The position numbers were made by a program, and so were the translations under genes. Shown one piece after another: positions 1-5,128 of a stretch of 6,140 bases of DNA. The notes under the pieces were generated by a model. It saw nothing but the letters and a program-made list of their open reading frames with translations, made no database searches and had not been told where the DNA came from. Source of the stretch: Candidatus Nealsoniibacteriota bacterium (GTDB taxonomy: Bacteria > Patescibacteriota > Minisyncoccia > Minisyncoccales > PWPS01). The stretch spans positions 1 to 6,140 of the forward strand of contig PWHM01000115.1 of NCBI GenBank assembly GCA_003554915.1, read 5' to 3'. How positions within the stretch are numbered: position 1 is the stretch's first letter; each line of letters opens with the position of its first letter.

Positions 1-758
1 ATAGCAAGAAACAAGTCATCGCCCACATTAAACACAGTTCCTCTTATTTCAATAGAACCTATGAATATTGATTGCTGGTTGGTTAGAGTGTCGTCCCCCG
101 CCAGAAAGCTAGCAAGGTTAGAAGCGTAAGCCTGCGTTAGGCTGCTCCCACCACCGTAAAGAGCTATTATTCTGCCGTCTTTACACTTGGCATAGGAAAA
201 ATAGCCAGAGCTCTGGTTGTCCGGCCTTGTCCACGCTTCATCCGATAGGTTTACATCTTCGTGAAGAGTGTCCTCTAAATGAACTCCCTTTCCACCACTA
301 CCCTTCAAAGCCATATCCCTTACCTCAACACCATGCGAACCACCCTCTTTTTTCTGGTTAGTTATCCCTACATCGCAAGATACATTCAAAACAGTAGAAG
401 CCCCCGCCCCCCACAAACCACTGTTAGGGGGTAGCACCAAGGGGCTGTCTATTTTATATTCGCCTGACTTAAGGAAGGTTAACCCTGTTTCGGATTTATT
501 AATAGCCTCTTGAATAGCAGCAGAGTGATTCCCTTCTTTTTTAAGCCTTATCGTTCCGGTATCGTCAAAGGCCACTATCTCGTCGGCTATATAAGCGTCA
601 GGGCCGCCTACCCCTGCGTCAATCTCCCTCAAGGCCCGGTAAATGTTCTTAAAGTTAGCATCTACCTTGTGGGCCTGGTTCTTCTCCAGGTTAGGTATTT
701 CATGCACGGTAAAGCTGGTTACGCTTCTTTTGTTTTTAGGATACCTTAGTCTACTCAT
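1..758 (-). CDS. Pectate-lyase-like beta-helix tailspike, N-terminal 252 residues (runs off left edge)
   Basis: The frame is open from an ATG at 756-758 through the left edge, so the C-terminus is missing. Residues 1-60 form a short head (start MSRLRYPKNK), including a stretch around NLEKNQAHKVDANFKNIYRA (24-43) that could attach the spike to the tail. Residues 78-125 carry the usual entry motif of phage right-handed beta-helix proteins (Pectate_lyase_3 type): AAIQEAIN, then GEYKIDSPLVLP, then GLWGAGASTVLN. Residues 143-160 (GVEVRDMALKGSGGKGVH) look like a first coil. Such spikes bind or cleave surface glycans during adsorption; no catalytic residues can be assigned from this fragment. Residues 165-230 are less helix-like, with DGRIIALYGGGSS at 194-206, and could be an inserted subdomain. 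The start lies 3 nt after the stop of the preceding gene, suggesting translational coupling. The fold call is fairly secure; the enzyme activity and receptor are unknown. Confidence 0.72.
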   Translation of the reverse strand, partial: MSRLRYPKNKRSVTSFTVHEIPNLEKNQAHKVDANFKNIYRALREIDAGVGGPDAYIADEIVAFDDTGTIRLKKEGNHSAAIQEAINKSETGLTFLKSGEYKIDSPLVLPPNSGLWGAGASTVLNVSCDVGITNQKKEGGSHGVEVRDMALKGSGGKGVHLEDTLHEDVNLSDEAWTRPDNQSSGYFSYAKCKDGRIIALYGGGSSLTQAYASNLASFLAGDDTLTNQQSIFIGSIEIRGTVFNVGDDLFLA

Positions 759-761
759 AAT

Positions 762-3700
762 TTATCGCAACCTTTTCACATAAGCTTCCAGGGTAACAGC
801 CTGGATATAGAAAGGGGAGTTACCTTTATGGTCAAACTGCATTTGAACGCTGTCCCCTATAATATTAGCCCCTATTGAGCGGGCTACAATCGCTTCCTTG
901 CCGAAGGGGCCTTCCCTCATGTTTAATAGTTTTGAAGCCCACCTTCCGTAGTCTATCCGATACCGGAAAGTTATGTTGCTATCTACCGACTGCAACTTCA
1001 CCCTGAACCTGCGAAACCTTAGAGAGTTATTGCCGTCTACAGACTTAGTGGTATAAATAGACCTGTATTCTGTGCCATCATCAGTCCACCCCTCACCAAA
1101 CCTGTGTATATAACCGTTACTACCTCCAAACAGGCAGTTATTTTCATCATCTACAAGCCAGCAGATAGGGGTAAAGCCTTTATGCGGAACCCAAGATTTC
1201 TGACCTTCCGGGCTAAACAAGTCCGTGTAAAGGTCAAACTCCAACACCATATCATTCTGCTCTTCCTCTGGCAACCCCAGGTAGTAGCGGTTATCATACA
1301 CCACGGCTGCCGCTCTTTCTTCCTTAGACTTATCTATCCTTTTTAAGGTGTCCGGTATCTTCTCATATAGCTCATAAGTATTTGTTCCGTCAAAAGCTAC
1401 AGGCCCGTCCATGCTGTGAAATAACAGCATACCCTTGACCTCTTTAATGCTCCTGTGAGAGATAGCACCTACAGAGCCCCTTACCTTCACCAGGTCATAT
1501 TCCTGCGGTGTAGTTCCGTATATCGTCCAGATATTGTATTTAGTAAATATATGAGGTCTGTCCTGGTAAATCACCATGCCTGTTACCTTGTCCCCCATCT
1601 GACAAGGAACATCAAAGTAGTTGTTAGCAGGGAAATAGTCAGGCCTAAACATCTTAAACGGACTTTCCCTGTCCTCTCCTGCTACCCCTATATCGCTCAT
1701 AAACACCCGCATTTGACTGCCTGATACACTGGCAAGCCAAACTCTCTCATAATGAAAAGCTATATACTTTGGGTCTTCAGGCAAAGCATTAGGGCCGAGG
1801 CTTTCTAGTTCTTCATCTGAGGGCATATAAGGCTTTACCCTTTTAAGCACTACCTGGTCAGTCCATAAGTCTTCTATTAAAGCAAAATAGCCGTCCTTAC
1901 CGTTAACCATATAAATACCGTGGTTATAAGATAAAAACTCCATGTCTTGGTTAGGGGTTAAGTCACTCTTGATTGTTTCCCACTCCCTGTTAACTAGCCT
2001 CTTTAAATAAGTGCCTGATACGGCTAAAAACCATTTTTCAGGAGGCGGTGCCTTTATGCTATCTATAACGTCACCAAAGTCAACGGGGTCTGCTTCTAAG
2101 TCCTCTGCCTTTGTTGTAAGAACAAAGTCAAGCATAGGAACCCAAGCATCACTAATATAGTCAGGGTCATTAGAATAGTAAGAGCCAGGGTCAATATGCA
2201 GAGATTCATCAGGAAACTCGTCTTTACCTGTGCTGTTTTGTTTCGCTCCTATGAAGTCTACAGCGACACTAAATTGCCCCAGTGAGCCAGCCGGTTGCGC
2301 TGAAACAGAAAAGAACTCCGCACCTTCCGGCCAATAGTTAAAGGCAACAACATACTCTTTACCGTTCTCCAGGTGAACCTCATCACCAACAGAGAAGGTC
2401 GCCTCAACCCATCTTAAGTTATATGACGGGTTACTAACCGTCCCTGTCTTTAAAAGCTCTGCAGGGTTCTCGCCTTCGGGAGCTTTCCATAGTTGCAGGC
2501 GGTAAGTTGCTTCCTGACGGACAAGGGCACGAAGCTTAGATACCATCATATTATCTCTTGTGCATTTAAACCTCCACCCAATAGTAAGGTCGGCGCTGCT
2601 ATCGTTCTGTATAGTTCCGTCAATAAAAGGAACCGCCCACGTTGAGGTAGAGTCAACAGGCCACCCTCTTTCTGAATACCGGGTGTAGTCTGGCCTGGGG
2701 ACACGTGTTAATTGCACGGCTTCAGGGCCTCCTATTACAAACATCTTAGTGCCCTCTCTAATAAAGCCTTCTAAGAAATCATGCACATAGCTGTAAACGC
2801 TGCCTTGGGAAATATATATATGCACGGCCTTTGTTACTGCTGACAAAAGCCCTGCTGAGGCTGCATCTACATTATGGTATTCGTCACCGTTACTTATTAC
2901 CAGGTTTCCAAAGCCGTAGTTATCTTTTAAGTAGTCAGCAAAAAGAGTAGCTGTTTTATACCTATCTCTACCGCCTATCCTCGAAACATTTTCTGCCCCC
3001 AGTAAAGAGTTTAGGTCGCTCTCAATAGAGCTACTTACCCTGTCTGTATCACCCATAATAATAGCCTTTGTAAAGCCCAGGCTACTTATGGTATTTGTGT
3101 TAGCAACCCCCAGGTTTTCGTTATCAGATGCCTCTTCAGGGTCCCAGTAACCGTCCCCAACAAAGAATATTGGCCTTATCCCGTCATCACAGCCACCTGC
3201 AACGGCAGGGCCTACTAAAGCAGCCTCAGCAGCACTGTCCCTGTGAACGATAAAGCATGTATCAGACAGGCTTGCTACCTGGTCTACTTCTTCAGCAACT
3301 ATCCTGGCAGTTTGCTCCCTGTCCCTACCCTCGTTAGGGTTCCCTAGCCTGGTAACTGTAAAACCCTCGGGGTCATCTTTCAATGATTCTTCTATGTCTT
3401 CGTCTATAGCCCCGATGTTACCTACTAAATATATGTTCCTCACCCCTAGCTCTCTCATTACGGTAAGGGTTATGTCAGGAACCTCAAATCTAGTAGTTAA
3501 AAGCAGGGGAGCATTTAGCGCTCCTGTCAAAGCATTTGCTATGCAGGAGTCTACATACTGTGCTTCAAAATACTCACCGTTGGCTATGACAACAGTTTCA
3601 GATTCTTCAAAGAGTTTCCTTGCTATTTCCGCTGCTGTATGGTATCTATCCTGGCCCCAAATGCTCCAAAATACTTGTCGTTGTAAATAACCTAAATATA

Positions 3701-3905
3701 GGCCTGTTACAGGGTTTCCGCTATCAACAGGGGCGGAAATATGCTTCACTGTCCCCGGCCTTTTAGAGATAGCGCCCCTTCGGGATAGGGTTATGTTTTC
3801 CGTAGGATAAACACATTCGGACATTAGAATTTTACTGTCAGCGTCCCTTTCGTTTAATCCTCCGGAAAAGTCATCAATATCAAACCTTGTTTTATCGAGC
3901 GCCAC
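762..3905 (-). CDS. Phage tail nozzle/stabilization-like beta-propeller protein with inserted CWB2 cell-wall-binding module
   Basis: 1047 residues, starting at GTG (3903-3905) behind a G-rich Shine-Dalgarno. Residues 11-55 have the classic start of phage nozzle/stabilization-type proteins: DFSGGLN, a conserved Asp/Ser stretch, then GAISKRPGTVKH. Residues 624-1047 continue that family: LAVSGTYLKRL (627-637), blade-like strands around 713-740, VGAISHRSIKEVKGMLLFHSMDGPVAFDG (812-840; only key residues matter), a YYLGLP strand at 874-879 and GGSNGYIHRFGEG at 927-939. In tailed phages these proteins sit at the head-tail or tail-tip channel. Between the two halves are three CWB2 repeats (about 84-398) and a DUF4082-like beta-sandwich (about 422-600). 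No signal peptide or transmembrane segment is visible, which argues against a secreted bacterial surface protein. The gene overlaps the upstream transglycosylase by 14 nt and precedes the spike gene by 3 nt. The propeller family call rests on motif memory and gene context; the CWB2 call is stronger. Confidence 0.75.
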   Translation of the reverse strand: MALDKTRFDIDDFSGGLNERDADSKILMSECVYPTENITLSRRGAISKRPGTVKHISAPVDSGNPVTGLYLGYLQRQVFWSIWGQDRYHTAAEIARKLFEESETVVIANGEYFEAQYVDSCIANALTGALNAPLLLTTRFEVPDITLTVMRELGVRNIYLVGNIGAIDEDIEESLKDDPEGFTVTRLGNPNEGRDREQTARIVAEEVDQVASLSDTCFIVHRDSAAEAALVGPAVAGGCDDGIRPIFFVGDGYWDPEEASDNENLGVANTNTISSLGFTKAIIMGDTDRVSSSIESDLNSLLGAENVSRIGGRDRYKTATLFADYLKDNYGFGNLVISNGDEYHNVDAASAGLLSAVTKAVHIYISQGSVYSYVHDFLEGFIREGTKMFVIGGPEAVQLTRVPRPDYTRYSERGWPVDSTSTWAVPFIDGTIQNDSSADLTIGWRFKCTRDNMMVSKLRALVRQEATYRLQLWKAPEGENPAELLKTGTVSNPSYNLRWVEATFSVGDEVHLENGKEYVVAFNYWPEGAEFFSVSAQPAGSLGQFSVAVDFIGAKQNSTGKDEFPDESLHIDPGSYYSNDPDYISDAWVPMLDFVLTTKAEDLEADPVDFGDVIDSIKAPPPEKWFLAVSGTYLKRLVNREWETIKSDLTPNQDMEFLSYNHGIYMVNGKDGYFALIEDLWTDQVVLKRVKPYMPSDEELESLGPNALPEDPKYIAFHYERVWLASVSGSQMRVFMSDIGVAGEDRESPFKMFRPDYFPANNYFDVPCQMGDKVTGMVIYQDRPHIFTKYNIWTIYGTTPQEYDLVKVRGSVGAISHRSIKEVKGMLLFHSMDGPVAFDGTNTYELYEKIPDTLKRIDKSKEERAAAVVYDNRYYLGLPEEEQNDMVLEFDLYTDLFSPEGQKSWVPHKGFTPICWLVDDENNCLFGGSNGYIHRFGEGWTDDGTEYRSIYTTKSVDGNNSLRFRRFRVKLQSVDSNITFRYRIDYGRWASKLLNMREGPFGKEAIVARSIGANIIGDSVQMQFDHKGNSPFYIQAVTLEAYVKRLR
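771..776 (-). promoter_or_regulatory. Weak ribosome binding site of the spike gene
   Basis: AAAAGG lies 12 nt before the ATG at 756-758, inside the last codons of the propeller gene. The spacing is long and the match poor, so initiation may depend on ribosomes finishing the upstream gene (stop at 762-764). Confidence 0.35.
2106..2642 (-). other. Beta-sandwich domain resembling DUF4082, inside the propeller protein
   Basis: About residues 422-600. The pattern fits DUF4082-like modules: an IGWRF strand (442-446), VSKLRALV (455-462), YRLQLWKAPEGENPAELLKT (468-487), RWVEATFSV (498-506), then HLENGKEYVVAFNYWPEG (511-528). This gives the LW...LL...W..v.f...v.L..G..YvvaF order seen in that family. 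DUF4082-like domains usually occur beside carbohydrate-acting or surface proteins, so a glycan-binding role is possible but inferred. The segment after residue 540, ending MLDFVLTTK at 591-599, is probably the last part of the same sandwich or a linker back to the propeller. Confidence 0.5.
2712..3656 (-). other. CWB2 module: three cell-wall-binding type 2 repeats inside the propeller protein
   Basis: Residues 84-398 of the propeller protein. Repeat 1 (84-179) has GQDRYHTAAEIA, the segment VVIANGEYFEAQYVDS in place of the usual faDAL region, NAPLLLTT at 131-138 and VRNIYLVGNIGAI at 155-167. Repeat 2 (186-305) is divergent: GRDREQTARIVAEE at 193-206, DSAAEAALVGPAVAGG at 223-238, RPIFFVG at 244-250 and KAIIMGDTDRVS at 280-291. 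Repeat 3 (309-398) has RIGGRDRYKTATLFADYL, LVISNGDEY at 335-343, AVHIYIS at 360-366 and KMFVIGGPEAV at 387-397. In the clostridial Cwp proteins three such repeats form one trimer-like module that binds a secondary cell-wall polymer non-covalently. The module here has all three repeats, so binding is plausible, but the ligand is not known. Confidence 0.88.
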
Positions 3906-4746
3906 GTAAAAGCCCCCCTATCCATGCCTGCCAGCCCTTCTTAATATTTTCAGGCTCGCTCTTTGCCGCTTCCTTCTGCTCTGTCATGCGGGGAGAAGAT
4001 GTAACCTCTGGCTTTTTAGGCTCGGCTGTCTTACTAAGAGAGTCCAGAGCGTCCTTTCTTTCTGACCCCATCCCCGTGTCAGGAGCGCCCATCTTGCTTC
4101 TGTCAGGGATTAAAGGCTGGTCCTGCTTTGTTAAAGGAACTGTCGGCATAGCAGAAAGGCTGCTGTCATCCCCTCTTCGGGAAGCCGTCAAGCTTTCAAG
4201 TATATCTGTTGGGCTCCGGGCCTCGCTTGTAGTAGTATCCAACCTGGAAGTAGGTAGCAAGCTGGATAAATCAACCGTTGTCCTGTCACCCGTTGACCTG
4301 TCAACTGCTGTCCCTGGTGTATGCCCTGACGCTGTTGTGTTAAAATCAGGTATTCTCCCCCCGCCTTCCTCCTGCGCAAACCTCATAACCCTCGGCACAT
4401 ACTCCTGCGTTTCTTTGAAGGGTGGCACTCCACCGTATTTTTGCACATTGCCGGGGCCTGCATTATAAGCAGCTAAGGCTAGCTCCCAATTGCCAAACTG
4501 GTCGTGCATCTGCGAAAGGTATTTAGCCCCCGCCTCTAACTGTATTGCCGGGTTACGTGCCAATTCGTCAGGGTCATAGCCCATCCCTCTGGCGGTTCCC
4601 GGCATTACCTGCGTTAAACCCATAGCCCCGGCATGACTAACGGCATCCGGCCTCCATGAGCTTTCTGCTTTAATAAGTCCGTAAAATATATTTTCCGGTA
4701 TTCCATGCCTTCTGGCTTCTTGTGCCGCCATTTTCTTTAAGTCCAT
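3892..4746 (-). CDS. Virion-associated lytic transglycosylase (SLT / goose-lysozyme-like fold) with disordered tail
   Basis: 284 residues with an ATG start at 4744-4746. Residues 3-125 form a complete SLT domain: catalytic Glu28 in IKAESSW, then SHAGAMGLTQVMPGTA (37-52), LEAGAKYLSQM (70-80) and ALAAYNAGPGNV (90-101). This enzyme type cleaves the MurNAc-GlcNAc bond of peptidoglycan to give 1,6-anhydro products. There is no signal peptide or membrane segment, and the gene lies among virion genes, so a role in local wall opening during DNA entry is more likely than host autolysis or end-of-cycle lysis. Residues about 133-265 are rich in Ser, Thr, Pro, Asp and Lys and look disordered. The last 18 residues (KKGWQAWIGGLLRGAR end) are hydrophobic and basic, and could be a short amphipathic anchor or a docking peptide. 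It follows the small Ig-like gene after 16 nt and overlaps the propeller gene by 14 nt. Confidence 0.9.
   Translation of the reverse strand: MDLKKMAAQEARRHGIPENIFYGLIKAESSWRPDAVSHAGAMGLTQVMPGTARGMGYDPDELARNPAIQLEAGAKYLSQMHDQFGNWELALAAYNAGPGNVQKYGGVPPFKETQEYVPRVMRFAQEEGGGRIPDFNTTASGHTPGTAVDRSTGDRTTVDLSSLLPTSRLDTTTSEARSPTDILESLTASRRGDDSSLSAMPTVPLTKQDQPLIPDRSKMGAPDTGMGSERKDALDSLSKTAEPKKPEVTSSPRMTEQKEAAKSEPENIKKGWQAWIGGLLRGAR
3913..3919 (-). promoter_or_regulatory. G-rich ribosome binding site of the propeller/CWB2 gene
   Basis: On the minus strand AGGGGGG lies 7 nt before the GTG at 3903-3905. It falls in the Gly-Gly codons near the end of the transglycosylase gene. It is a weaker anti-16S match than the other sites, but its position supports the GTG start. 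No earlier start fits, because an in-frame TAG lies immediately upstream. Confidence 0.65.
4275..4304. repeat. 15-bp tandem duplication in the transglycosylase tail
   Basis: Two adjacent 15-bp units, 4275-4289 and 4290-4304, match at 13 of 15 positions. They encode part of the low-complexity tail (VDRSTGDRTTVD). This looks like local slippage or duplication in a disordered region. A short palindrome, GTTGAC-CT-GTCAAC at 4292-4305, overlaps the second unit and is probably incidental. Confidence 0.6.
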
Positions 4747-4754
4747 CCTCGCTC

Positions 4755-4762
4755 ACCTCCTT
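4755..4762 (-). promoter_or_regulatory. Ribosome binding site of the lytic transglycosylase gene
   Basis: On the minus strand AAGGAGGT lies 8 nt before the ATG at 4744-4746. It begins directly after the TAA of the upstream gene at 4763-4765. It is a near-perfect anti-16S match typical of Gram-positive hosts. Confidence 0.85.
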
Positions 4763-5128
4763 TTAAACAGAGAAAGATTGTCTTACAACTTCGTACACCA
4801 CAAAAGTGCCATAGTTAGGATAATTACTTATAACCTCTGTCCCGCCTGCGTTAACGCACCTTATATCAAAATAATAATCCCCAGGGTGCAGGTCAGTATC
4901 CGTAGGCGTTACCTGTAATATGGCCTCCCCCTTAAATGCGTTTGTAATGGTAATCCCTGCCTCATCACTATTATGCTCTACCAGTATTTCCTCGTCCCCG
5001 TCAGAGAGCTTTTTCTTAATAGTAAAGTATACCGTTAAGTCGTTCAGGTCAAGACGCTCTCCTGTAAACAAGTCATGTATCCGCATTAAAAATTTCCTGC
5101 TATCACCCTTGGCTATCCTAATTTCCAC
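4763..5128 (-). CDS. Small Ig-like phage structural protein (BppU N-terminal-domain-like)
   Basis: 121 residues. The start is GTG at 5126-5128, chosen because GGAGGTGAG lies 5 nt upstream. The whole protein looks like one all-beta domain of the type found as stand-alone genes in tail modules and at the N-terminus of lactococcal baseplate protein BppU: a polar N-terminal strand (IRIAKGDSRKFLMRI, 3-17), DLTVYFTIKKKLSD (30-43), AGITITNAFKGEAILQVTP (57-75), LHPGDYYFDIRC (80-91) and a final strand GTFVVYEVVR (107-116). Its likely job is as an adaptor or decoration subunit joining neighbouring tail or fibre proteins; no enzymatic motif is present. It overlaps the upstream FnIII-repeat gene by 11 nt. 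The fold call is from pattern recognition of the strand order; the precise role is inferred. Confidence 0.6.
   Translation of the reverse strand: MEIRIAKGDSRKFLMRIHDLFTGERLDLNDLTVYFTIKKKLSDGDEEILVEHNSDEAGITITNAFKGEAILQVTPTDTDLHPGDYYFDIRCVNAGGTEVISNYPNYGTFVVYEVVRQSFSV

Noticed and set aside
762..3905. Bacterial S-layer or autolysin protein because of the CWB2 repeats
   Set aside because: There is no signal peptide, the ends match phage propeller motifs, and the neighbours are tail-type genes.
3892..3919. Programmed frameshift at the G6 run joining the transglycosylase to the propeller protein
   Set aside because: The needed shift is +1, not the usual -1, and an in-frame TAG sits just before the run. 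The G-rich stretch is well placed as a ribosome binding site for the GTG start.
4292..4305. Perfect 6-2-6 palindrome as an operator or terminator
   Set aside because: It is in the middle of a coding region, has no T-run, and overlaps a tandem duplication that explains it.
3887..4468. Long plus-strand frame (193 codons) opposite the transglycosylase
   Set aside because: It lies antisense to a gene with clear catalytic motifs and a strong ribosome binding site, and its translation resembles no recognisable domain. The other plus-strand frames opposite these genes fail for the same reason.
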